DNA from: JBOHRE01 sp050732635
GTDB lineage: Bacteria > Gemmatimonadota > Gemmatimonadetes > Longimicrobiales > RSA9
Direction of reading: 5' to 3'
NCBI GenBank assembly: GCA_050732635.1
Contig: JBOHRE010000130.1
Location: forward strand, 1-7,447
Length of the DNA: 7,447 bases
The position numbers and the translations under genes were made by a program. This document shows, one piece after another, positions 1 through 5,076 of this stretch. The notes beneath the pieces are model-generated. The model was not told where the DNA came from. It saw only the letters and a program-made list of their open reading frames with translations, and made no database searches. Each line of letters begins with the position of its first letter. Positions within the stretch are counted from its first letter, which is position 1.

Positions 1-141
1 GATCCGGTGGCGTCGCTGATGCGGGTCCACCGAGAGCAGGGCGTGGCGATCGATGCCTGGACGCCGACGCCGGACTGGCGCGGGGAGCGGCTGGATCTCG
101 GGCTGGCGGTGCTGGCACTGCGCGGACGGCAGCGGTGCTGA
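1..141 (+). CDS. C-terminal fragment, possibly DUF222/HNH endonuclease-type protein
   Basis: The reading frame is open from the first base to a TGA at 139-141 and gives 46 residues; the start lies outside the window. The visible tail contains 'GVAIDAWTPTPDW' followed by 'RGERLDLGLAVLAL'. A Gly-Glu-Arg-Leu/Met-Asp motif with an AV..L helix just before the stop is how many DUF222/13E12-type HNH endonuclease proteins end, usually after an 'ID..T..P.W' stretch. The HNH motif itself would lie upstream, so this is family recall from a short tail and not a firm call. It ends in a short Arg/Gln-rich stretch. A terminator-like hairpin begins 7 bases after the stop, which supports a real gene end here. 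Confidence 0.45.
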   Translation, partial: DPVASLMRVHREQGVAIDAWTPTPDWRGERLDLGLAVLALRGRQRC

Positions 142-147
142 GGCGAC

Positions 148-168
148 GGCGGTGCAGTACTCACCGCC
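148..168 (+). terminator. Hairpin after the first gene, terminator candidate
   Basis: GGCGGTG (148-154) and CACCGCC (162-168) form a perfect 7-bp GC-rich stem around a 7-base loop, starting 7 bases after the stop codon at 139-141. The sequence that follows, CTTCAGTT, is only weakly T-rich, so intrinsic termination is plausible but not certain. If it works, the broken hydrolase immediately downstream would receive little read-through. Confidence 0.45.
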
Positions 169-174
169 CTTCAG

Positions 175-940
175 TTGCCGGCCGCGACCGAGCTCCTGCC
201 GCTAACCACCGAGGATGTCCAGTGCCCGAGCGGTGGGATCGTGCCGGCCGCCGGGCTCATCCGGCCCGCTGCGGCCGGCGCGTACCCTGCGGCCGTAATC
301 ATCCAGGGTTCGGGGGCGAGCGATCGCGCGAACGCCTGGGCCCGCAGCATCGCCGAGGTCGTCGCCACCACCGGCTCTGTCGTCCTGCTCACCGACAAGC
401 GAGGCACCGGCGCATCGGAGGGAGACTGGCGCACGACCGACTTTCACGAGCTCGCACGGGACGCATTCGCCGGTGTGGCGTACCTGGGACGGCCGCCGGA
501 CGTGCAGCCCGAGCGAATCGGCCTGGTCGGGCTGAGTCAGGGCGGTTGGGTCGCGCCGGTTACGGCCGGTCGAAACGCCCGCGGCGGAGCTCGCGGCCGG
601 ATATCCGGCGACGCCCGATGACCCACGCTGGGATTGGCTGCGTACCGTCGCCGGCTTCGACCCGATTCCATACTGGAAGAAGGTCGAGCAACCGGTGCTG
701 CTTCTCATGGGTGCCCTGGATGAGCAGGAGAACGCACCGGTCTTCGAGAACGTGCGCCGTCTCGAGGACGCGATGGCGAGCGCAGGCAACGCTGCGCCCG
801 AGGTGCACGTGATCGACCGCGTCGGCCACGGCCTCATCGATCACGAGCGGCATACGCTGCATGAGGGTTTCGTGCGGCTGCTGACGCGTTGGCTCGAGAC
901 ACGGGCGACGCGCGCAGGCTCCGGCGTCTCCGCGAGCTAG
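175..940 (+). pseudogene. Alpha/beta hydrolase, broken by internal deletion and frameshift
   Basis: Two parts of one alpha/beta hydrolase (dienelactone hydrolase/prolyl-oligopeptidase-like) lie in different frames. The first part, about 175-575, has 'VQCPSGGIVPAAGLIRP', the oxyanion-side 'IIQGSGASDR', 'DKRGTGASEGDW', and the nucleophile elbow 'GLSQGGW' (Ser at about 535-537). The frame then changes. The second part, about 580-940, has 'WDWLRTVAGFDPIPYWKKV', the acid-loop strand 'LLLMGALDE' and the catalytic His in 'RVGHGL'. All three triad residues can be recognised. However, intact relatives carry roughly 100 residues of cap region between the nucleophile elbow and the 'FDP.PYW' segment, and almost none of it is here. 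No signal peptide or convincing start is visible: the TTG at 175 is the only upstream candidate and has no clear RBS. The last codon overlaps the opposing Nudix gene. An assembly error is possible, but loss of a cap plus a frame change looks like real decay. Confidence 0.75.
937..940. other. Overlapping convergent stop codons (CTAG)
   Basis: The palindrome CTAG supplies TAG to both strands: 938-940 ends the + strand hydrolase remnant and 939-937 ends the minus-strand Nudix gene. There is no intergenic space and no room for a dedicated terminator, so transcripts from the two sides must run into each other. Confidence 0.85.
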
Positions 941-1362
941 CTCACCTCGAGCAGCAGGCGACAACAGAGTGAGCCGCGCGCCGCGGCAGGCGTCAGCCTG
1001 GCGACGTCGGCCCATTCCCAGGCGCGGTACTGCGTCACCGCGGAGTACGGCTGCGGCACGCTCGGCTCGCCGCTCACGATCTCGGCATCATAGAGACGCA
1101 TCCGCAGGGTGTAGTCGGCTCGCTCCGCGATGCCGTCGTTCAGCAGCGCGCCTACGCGCAACTCCACACCCAGCTTGTCACGGCCCGCGCGACGCACCGC
1201 TTCATCCCAGTCCTCATGCGGACCGCGAGATCCTGCGGGCAGGCCCCACGCGCGCGGCAGGTCGGGGTCATCGGGAGGACGCAGAACGATCAACAGGCGC
1301 TGACGGCGACTGGGCTCGCGCACCACGAATGAGACCGCGTCCTTGGCAGGCATCGGCGTCAC
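937..1362 (-). CDS. Nudix-fold protein with degenerate Nudix box
   Basis: This 141-residue protein has the Nudix layout. An N-terminal strand ('AVSFVVRE', 'LLIVLRPP') leads into 'AWGLPAGS', the Nudix box region at residues 44-66, and a C-terminal 'YRAWEWADV' segment typical of Nudix domains. Aligned to the consensus GX5EX7REUXEEXGU, G44, E50, R58, G65 and V66 fit. The metal-binding REUXEE part instead reads RAGRDK, with Ala for the first Glu and Asp-Lys for the EE pair. Most Mg2+ ligands are therefore missing, and the protein may have a changed or lost pyrophosphohydrolase activity, or be a ligand-binding Nudix-like protein. GTG at 1362-1360 is chosen as the start because it overlaps the TGA of the upstream alkyltransferase-like gene (GTGA). 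ATG at residue 4 is the alternative. It is the second gene of that unit, and its TAG overlaps the opposing hydrolase stop. Confidence 0.75.
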   Translation of the reverse strand: MTPMPAKDAVSFVVREPSRRQRLLIVLRPPDDPDLPRAWGLPAGSRGPHEDWDEAVRRAGRDKLGVELRVGALLNDGIAERADYTLRMRLYDAEIVSGEPSVPQPYSAVTQYRAWEWADVARLTPAAARGSLCCRLLLEVS

Positions 1363-1841
1363 GCGATGGGGTCCCGCTGCCGAGAGGCGTGATCCCGGCC
1401 CGGCTCCCGCGGCGGGTGATCCCGGCCCCCCTCCCGAGGCGGGTGATCCCGGCCCCCCTCCCGAGAGGGGTGATCCCGGCCCCCCTTCCGCGGCGGGTGA
1501 TCCCGCTCCGGCTCCCCCACGCGCCGGCCTCCGTCCCAGCCATACGCCGCCCAGTCGGCGCGTCCGTTACCGCCGAAGCGCACGCCCTCGGACTGGAGGA
1601 GCGCACGCTGCACGTGTTGCTGCGGCCCGGTCAGGCTGATCGCGCCGTTACGATTCACCACGCGCCACCATGGAACGTCGCTGTCGTCGGGCAGCGCGGA
1701 CAGCGCGTGGCCGACGCCCCTGGCGGCGCGGGGCTGGCCGAGTAGCGCCGCGACGCCGCCGTAGCTGACGATGCGGCCCGGTGGCACACGCCGCACCAGG
1801 GCGTACACGCGGCGGCTGAAAGCAGCTTTGCGATGGCTCAT
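1359..1841 (-). CDS. Alkyltransferase-like (ATL) DNA-damage protein, MGMT family, with repeat tail
   Basis: The 160-residue product carries the DNA-binding domain of the O6-alkylguanine alkyltransferase family: 'RRVPPGRIVSYGGVAALLG' (residues 17-35), then 'RGVGHALSALP', then 'VPWWRVVNRNGAISL' (56-70). The active-site PCHR of true alkyltransferases is PWWR (57-60), so the acceptor Cys is absent. This marks an ATL. Characterised ATLs bind O6-alkylguanine without repairing it and direct nucleotide excision repair to the lesion. The usual domain ends near 'RADWAAYGWDG' (residue 104). After that comes a tail of about 56 residues dominated by a 9-residue GRDHPPREG repeat encoded by a 27-bp tandem array, which is unusual for the family. 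ATG at 1841 is chosen because the family begins just before 'FSRRVYALV' and AAGG lies 8 bases upstream. ATG at 1889 would add 16 residues and overlap the thiI start. Its TGA overlaps the GTG of the Nudix gene. Confidence 0.82.
   Translation of the reverse strand: MSHRKAAFSRRVYALVRRVPPGRIVSYGGVAALLGQPRAARGVGHALSALPDDSDVPWWRVVNRNGAISLTGPQQHVQRALLQSEGVRFGGNGRADWAAYGWDGGRRVGEPERDHPPRKGGRDHPSREGGRDHPPREGGRDHPPREPGRDHASRQRDPIA
1390..1524. repeat. 27-bp tandem repeat array, five units
   Basis: Units begin at 1390, 1417, 1444, 1471 and 1498, exactly 27 bp apart, each starting TGATCCCGGC or TGATCCCGCT on the + strand. The three middle units are closest to each other. The first and last have diverged, and a degenerate half-unit may extend left to about 1364. 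There are no spacers, so this is head-to-tail tandem duplication and not CRISPR. Because 27 is a multiple of three, the minus-strand alkyltransferase-like frame stays open and reads GRDHPPREG-type units. The other frames are open across it too, so coding alone does not explain its preservation. Confidence 0.92.
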
Positions 1842-1887
1842 GCGTCCAGCCTTGTGATGGCCTGCCGCTCCCGCAAGCTTTCCGCTC
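1842..1887. promoter_or_regulatory. Short divergent gap between the ATL gene and thiI
   Basis: Forty-six bases separate the two divergent starts, so any promoters must be compact or lie inside the neighbouring genes. I see an AAGG 8 bases before the minus-strand ATG, and no clear Shine-Dalgarno before the thiI ATG. No convincing -35/-10 pair was recognised. Confidence 0.35.
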
Positions 1888-3363
1888 ATGCAGCACTCGA
1901 ATTTACCGCTGTACCTGTTGCGCCTGGCCGGCGAGACGTCGATCAAGTCGAAGCGCACGCGCGCGCAATTCCAGCGGCGCCTCGTGCACAATCTCCGTGA
2001 TGCGCTGCATTCGCTCGGCGGCGAGTTCGACGTTACGGACGAATGGGCTCGGCTCTACGTGCGTACCGCAGCTCCCGAGGCGCCTGCCGTGCTCGCGCAC
2101 ATCTTCGGCGTCAGCTCCTTCTCACGCGTCGATGCGATCGTTCCGGCCGAGCTGGACGCGATCGTCCAGCGCGGAGAATCGCTCTACTCCGGCTTGGTCG
2201 TAGGCCGACGCTACGCCGTGCGCGCGCGGCGGGCCGGCCGGCACGGGTTCAGCTCGCAGGACGTGCAGGTCGAGCTCGGCCGTGCGCTCAACCGCCATGG
2301 CACCGTCGACCTCGGGGCAGCGGACGTCGAGGTCTTCGTCGAGGTCCGCGATGAGCAGGCGTTTCTCTTCGCGGACCGCACGTCCGGTGCGGGTGGGCTG
2401 CCGCTGGGGGTGGAGGGCCATGCGCTCGCGCTGATCTCGGGCGGCTTCGATTCGGCCGTGGCGGCCTGGCTCGTCATGAAACGCGGCGTCAGCCTGGACT
2501 ACGTGTTCTGCAACCTCGGTGGCGACGCATACGAGCGTGCCGTGCTCCAGGTCGTGAAGGTGCTGGCGGACGAATGGAGCCACGGTGACCGGCCGCGGCT
2601 GCACGTCGTGCCCTTCGGCAACGTGCTGGATGCGCTTCGCGCCGGTGCGCGGGAGCGCTACTGGCAGGTCGTGCTGAAGCGCCTCATGTACCGCACCGCG
2701 TCCCGGATCGCCGAGGAGCGAGGCGCCGCCGCGATCGTTACGGGTGAAGCGATCGGCCAGGTCTCTTCACAGACATTGGACAATCTGAGGGCGATCGAGC
2801 CGGCCGCGTCGGTCCCCGTGCTGCGGCCGCTGCTCGGGTTCGACAAGGACGAGATCATCGGCCTCGCGCAACGCATCGGCACCGCGGCACTGTCGGAGCA
2901 GGTCAAGGAGTACTGTGCGATCGCGCCGGGCCATCCAGTCACGGCGGCGAAGGTCGAGTCGGTCGATCGGCAGGAACAGGCGGTCGATCTTTCGACGCTC
3001 GATCGCGCCCTCGGTGCGCGCAAGGTGCTCGACCTGCGCTCGCTGGTCGGCTCCGATCTGGTCGCGCCGTACCTGTTCACGAGCGACGTGCCCGAGCACG
3101 CCATCGTGATCGACTGCCGCCCCGAGGCCGCCTTCCGCGCCTGGCACCACCCCCGCGCCGAGCATCATGACGAGTGGGCGCTGCTCCAGGCGTTTCGTCG
3201 ACTCGACCGCGACCGAACCTACATTCTCTACTGCGCGCACGGCGTCCAGAGCGCATACCTGGCCGAGCGGATGCAGCGGCACGGCTACGAAGCGTATTCG
3301 TTCAGGGGCGGCGCTCGCGCGCTCATGCGCCTCGCCAATGAGGGCGACGGCGCCGACAGGTAG
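1888..3363 (+). CDS. thiI: tRNA 4-thiouridine sulfurtransferase ThiI with rhodanese domain
   Basis: ThiI adenylates U8 of tRNA and inserts sulfur to make 4-thiouridine; in some bacteria its rhodanese domain also supplies sulfur for the thiamine thiazole. The 491-residue length matches the long form (E. coli about 482). An N-terminal ferredoxin-like segment ('LAGETSIKSKRTRAQF', 13-28) precedes a THUMP domain (about 60-165). The PP-loop ATPase begins with 'LISGGFDSAVAAW' (182-194, signature SGGFDS at 184-189) and includes 'TGEAIGQVSSQTLDNL' (285-300). Cys343 in 'EYCAIAPGHP' matches the conserved Cys344 of the E. coli enzyme. The C-terminal rhodanese domain (about 375-491) holds the persulfide Cys449 in 'YCAHGVQS', equivalent to E. 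coli Cys456. Both partners of the catalytic disulfide are therefore present and the enzyme should be active. ATG 1888 fits the family N-terminus although no good RBS is visible. It is divergent from the ATL gene and followed by a hairpin. Confidence 0.95.
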   Translation: MQHSNLPLYLLRLAGETSIKSKRTRAQFQRRLVHNLRDALHSLGGEFDVTDEWARLYVRTAAPEAPAVLAHIFGVSSFSRVDAIVPAELDAIVQRGESLYSGLVVGRRYAVRARRAGRHGFSSQDVQVELGRALNRHGTVDLGAADVEVFVEVRDEQAFLFADRTSGAGGLPLGVEGHALALISGGFDSAVAAWLVMKRGVSLDYVFCNLGGDAYERAVLQVVKVLADEWSHGDRPRLHVVPFGNVLDALRAGARERYWQVVLKRLMYRTASRIAEERGAAAIVTGEAIGQVSSQTLDNLRAIEPAASVPVLRPLLGFDKDEIIGLAQRIGTAALSEQVKEYCAIAPGHPVTAAKVESVDRQEQAVDLSTLDRALGARKVLDLRSLVGSDLVAPYLFTSDVPEHAIVIDCRPEAAFRAWHHPRAEHHDEWALLQAFRRLDRDRTYILYCAHGVQSAYLAERMQRHGYEAYSFRGGARALMRLANEGDGADR

Positions 3364-3366
3364 CGG

Positions 3367-3395
3367 CCTGGGCGCTCCGTTCGAGGCGCGCCAGG
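3367..3395 (+). terminator. Hairpin just after thiI, terminator candidate
   Basis: CCTGGGCGC (3367-3375) can pair with GCGC (3386-3389) plus CCAGG (3391-3395), leaving one bulged G at 3390 and a 10-base loop. That gives nine GC-rich base pairs starting three bases after the thiI stop. There is no following T-run, so it may stabilise the 3' end or need Rho. It separates thiI from the SusD remnant. Confidence 0.45.
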
Positions 3396-3420
3396 TCATG
3401 ACTGGACCGCCCTTGGACGA

Positions 3421-3744
3421 GTGACCTCGAAGGCGCTGCTCCGTGATGGCGTCATCGCCGGGGCACTGGCGACCATCAACGCGCGCCGCGGCAGCCTCGG
3501 CGTGCCGCTCGTCTCGGCAGCGACCATCGATGAGGCCTGGACGGTGCTGAAGCGCGAGCGTGGCATCGAGCTGTGGCTGGAGGGCCGGCGCCTGGCCGAC
3601 CTGCGCCGGTGGGAGCGCGACAACGTTCCGGGCTCCCTCGCGCCGGAGGAGACGCCCGGTGTCGCACTGCGGCTTCACCCGACCAGACGCTCGGCTATCC
3701 GATCCCCGGAACACCAACGCCAGACCAACCCGAACGTGCCGTAA
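3421..3744 (+). pseudogene. C-terminal remnant of a SusD/RagB family outer-membrane nutrient-binding protein
   Basis: About 107 residues match only the extreme C-terminus of SusD/RagB proteins, the outer-membrane lipoproteins that cap SusC TonB-dependent porins. The diagnostic run is 'LKRERGIELWLEGRRLADL' followed by RRW (about 3547-3612), and the last residues 'TNPNVP' before TAA are the classic SusD ending. Full proteins run to about 450-600 residues with a lipoprotein signal, and none of that is present: upstream there is only the thiI hairpin. Close to the end the frames appear scrambled. The usual 'CFPIP' segment is recognisable as 'GYPIP' in a different frame (about 3684-3707), while 'EHQRQTNPNVP' returns in the first frame, suggesting two small compensating indels. 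The GTG at 3421 is not a credible native start. No SusC partner is in the window. I treat this as a decayed fragment. Confidence 0.75.
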
Positions 3745-3797
3745 CGCGGCACCAGGACGTTGCGTGCGAAGCGCCAGACGTATCAGGCAAGGCCAGG

Positions 3798-4016
3798 TTA
3801 GCGGATGCTGTCCAGCGCAGCAGCGCGATCGGCGGCTGCATCCTGCGCCTCCAGCGCGCGGCGCACGCCGGCGGCCCCGGGCAGCGGTGAGGCGCCGATG
3901 ATGCTGTCGCGCTGGGCGCGGGTCAGCGTATCGGCGTCGGTGGCAGGATCCGTATCGCTGCCGGTACACGCCAGCAGGAGGAGCGAGCCGACAAAGACTT
4001 TGGGGATTCGACGCAT
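3798..4016 (-). CDS. Small predicted lipoprotein (72 aa), function unknown
   Basis: The product begins 'MRRIPKVFVGSLLLLACTGS', a short basic N-region, a hydrophobic core and a lipobox LLAC with the lipidated Cys at residue 17, followed by an Asp/Thr-rich linker. The mature part is about 56 residues and contains 'LTRAQRDSIIGASPLPGAAG' (31-50), then an Ala/Arg/Asp-rich helix ending in 'AALDSIR'. I recall similar small 'QRDSxIGASxLPGAxGV' lipoproteins from Gemmatimonadota, with no known function. The start ATG at 4016 is fixed by the signal sequence; the RBS is weak. It converges on the SusD remnant with about 53 bases between, where I see no strong hairpin. A link to outer-membrane uptake is only suggested by that neighbour. 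Confidence 0.7.
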   Translation of the reverse strand: MRRIPKVFVGSLLLLACTGSDTDPATDADTLTRAQRDSIIGASPLPGAAGVRRALEAQDAAADRAAALDSIR

Positions 4017-4270
4017 CGGTCGAGCTCTGTGAAAGGGCTGCCGTGGAGTTGGTGTCTGCACAAAGAAACGGCCGTCGGTCGAGGATTGCAACGTCCTGGT
4101 GGCAGAGCGTGCGCCGGCATACGGGTTCTCGAAATCGGGTTTCTGCGCATCCTCCGTCCGCCTCGCTGCCGTCGCGGCACAAATAGAACCAGGACCGGCA
4201 GGGCGACTCGTCCTGACCCAAAACCGAAATCGGTGGCGGGACGGTGGACAACATGTACAGAAAACACGAG

Positions 4271-4322
4271 GGTGCGCGGAGGCTGGGATCGCGCACCGCG
4301 GCGCCCGGAGCAGCGTCGCCGC
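4271..4322. other. Two adjacent GC-rich hairpins
   Basis: GGTGCGCG (4271-4278) pairs perfectly with CGCGCACC (4290-4297) around an 11-base loop. GCGGCG (4298-4303) pairs with CGCCGC (4317-4322) around a 13-base loop. They abut without a gap. They lie upstream of the predicted promoter of the membrane protein gene, so they are not in its predicted leader. No T-run follows on either strand. They could be part of a small RNA or of a regulatory structure; the function is unknown. Confidence 0.5.
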
Positions 4323-4345
4323 GCCGGAGGCAGTGTTCTCAGCCG

Positions 4346-4374
4346 TTGACGCCAGGCGAGGGCGAGTGTATCCA
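4346..4374 (+). promoter_or_regulatory. Sigma70-like promoter for the membrane protein gene
   Basis: TTGACG (4346-4351) matches the -35 consensus in five of six bases. After a 17-base spacer comes TATCCA (4369-4374), a weaker -10. The expected start of transcription is near 4381, about 35 bases before the ATG. Confidence 0.5.
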
Positions 4375-4403
4375 ACAGCGGCCCTCCAGCTCCAGCCCAA
4401 CGT

Positions 4404-4410
4404 GAGGAGG
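4404..4410 (+). promoter_or_regulatory. Strong ribosome binding site (GAGGAGG)
   Basis: GAGGAGG ends 5 bases before the ATG at 4416. It is one of the best Shine-Dalgarno sequences in the window, and it fixes this start against later in-frame ATG codons. Confidence 0.8.
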
Positions 4411-4415
4411 TAGCG

Positions 4416-4979
4416 ATGGTGACCGTGATATCGTTGTGGCTCCCGATCCTGCTGTCGGCCGTTCTCGTCTTCGTGGTCAGCGCCCTCATCCACATGGTTT
4501 TGCGCTACCACCGCAATGATTATCGGAGACTCGCCAACGAGGACGCGGTGCTGGGGGTACTACAAGCCACGCCACCGGGCGACTACATCGCCCCGTACGC
4601 GTCGACGCCTCAGGACATGAAGGCGCCCGAGTACCTGGAGAAGCGTAAACGGGGGCCGCTGGTGATCATGACCGTGGCAGGCGGCGCGCAAATGGGGATG
4701 GGAAAGCAGCTGCTGCAATGGTTCCTGTACGCAATCGTCGTCGGCGTGTTCGCAGCCTACATTGCCGGGCGTGCAGTACCGCCGGGCGGCGCCTACCTGG
4801 AGGTGTTCCGCTTTGCGGGCACCACGGCCTTCATCGGCTACAGCCTCGCGCTATGGCACGACTCCATATGGTACAAGCGCGCCTGGGGGACGACGTTACG
4901 CTTTACGCTCGACGGCCTGATCTACGCGCTGCTGACGGCCGGCACGTTCGGCTGGCTGTGGCCTGCAGCCACGCTCTGA
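4416..4979 (+). CDS. Conserved integral membrane protein of unknown function (187 aa)
   Basis: Four hydrophobic helices are visible at about residues 5-29, 99-119, 130-147 and 163-184. Between the first two lies a soluble stretch of about 70 residues: 'RYHRNDYRRLANEDAVL' right after helix 1, a Pro/Tyr-rich segment, 'PEYLEKRKRGPLVIMTVAGG' and 'MGMGKQLLQWF' leading into helix 2. The loop after helix 3 has 'ALWHDSIWYKRAW', aromatic and conserved-looking. I recall uncharacterised homologues with the same order (LIHMVLRYHR, GKxLLQWF, ALWxDSIWY) in Gemmatimonadota, Acidobacteriota and others, but no assigned activity. The strong RBS and promoter support real expression. The arginase-fold gene follows after 97 bases on the same strand and could be cotranscribed. 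Confidence 0.85.
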   Translation: MVTVISLWLPILLSAVLVFVVSALIHMVLRYHRNDYRRLANEDAVLGVLQATPPGDYIAPYASTPQDMKAPEYLEKRKRGPLVIMTVAGGAQMGMGKQLLQWFLYAIVVGVFAAYIAGRAVPPGGAYLEVFRFAGTTAFIGYSLALWHDSIWYKRAWGTTLRFTLDGLIYALLTAGTFGWLWPAATL

Positions 4980-5020
4980 GCGCAGCGATCTCGGCCTTGG
5001 TGGCCGGACTGGCGTGCCGG

Positions 5021-5042
5021 GCGCAGCGTCGCTAGCCTGCGC
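5021..5042 (+). other. Hairpin in the gap before the arginase-fold gene
   Basis: GCGCAG (5021-5026) pairs with CTGCGC (5037-5042) around a 10-base loop. The octamer GCGCAGCG occurs three times in this gap (4980, 5021, 5039), and 5041-5050 is a perfect 10-bp palindrome overlapping the hairpin. There is no T-run, so an intrinsic terminator is doubtful. It could be an attenuating or processing structure between the membrane protein and arginase-fold genes. Confidence 0.3.
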
Positions 5043-5076
5043 AGCGCTGCTCGCCCGATCACCGCTCCCGAAAGCC

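Larger units (their letters stand above)
4017..4415. other. 399-bp divergent intergenic region, structured
   Basis: No gene is supported between the lipoprotein (minus) and the membrane protein (+): the open frames here are Arg-rich or overlap neighbours and show no recognisable family. The stretch 4017-4260 is visibly richer in A/T than the flanking genes. It contains the sequence CGAAATCGG twice (4130-4138 and 4225-4233). The second lies inside an inverted repeat ACCGA-AA-TCGGT (4223-4234), which could be an operator. Two adjacent hairpins follow at 4271-4322, and a promoter with a strong RBS lies before 4416. No promoter for the lipoprotein gene stands out. Confidence 0.6.

Noticed and set aside
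135..812. A 225-codon + strand frame over the hydrolase region
   Set aside because: Extremely Arg-rich composition and no domain. It is the out-of-frame shadow of the hydrolase pieces.
1390..1524. CRISPR array
   Set aside because: The units are contiguous with no unique spacers, and no cas genes are nearby. This is a simple tandem repeat.
969..1745. A 258-codon + strand frame across the repeat array
   Set aside because: It is antisense to the ATL and Nudix genes. It stays open because the 27-bp period preserves every frame, and it shows no family resemblance.
3745..3797. Shared terminator between the SusD remnant and the lipoprotein gene
   Set aside because: Only 4-bp inverted repeats were found, with long or arbitrary loops and no T-run.
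2767..4296. A 509-codon open frame on the minus strand opposite the 3' half of thiI and beyond
   Set aside because: It lies antisense to the well-supported thiI, crosses the SusD remnant and the lipoprotein gene, is of Arg/Ala-rich shadow composition, and contains no recognisable domain. Long antisense frames are expected at this GC content.
4099..4413. A 104-codon + strand frame in the divergent gap
   Set aside because: No recognised family, no convincing start or RBS, and it runs through the predicted promoter and hairpins of the next gene.
5014..5076. Upstream GTG start adding 21 residues to the arginase-fold protein
   Set aside because: The added sequence is Ala/Ser-rich with no family match, while the ATG at 5077 gives the expected strand-initial N-terminus.
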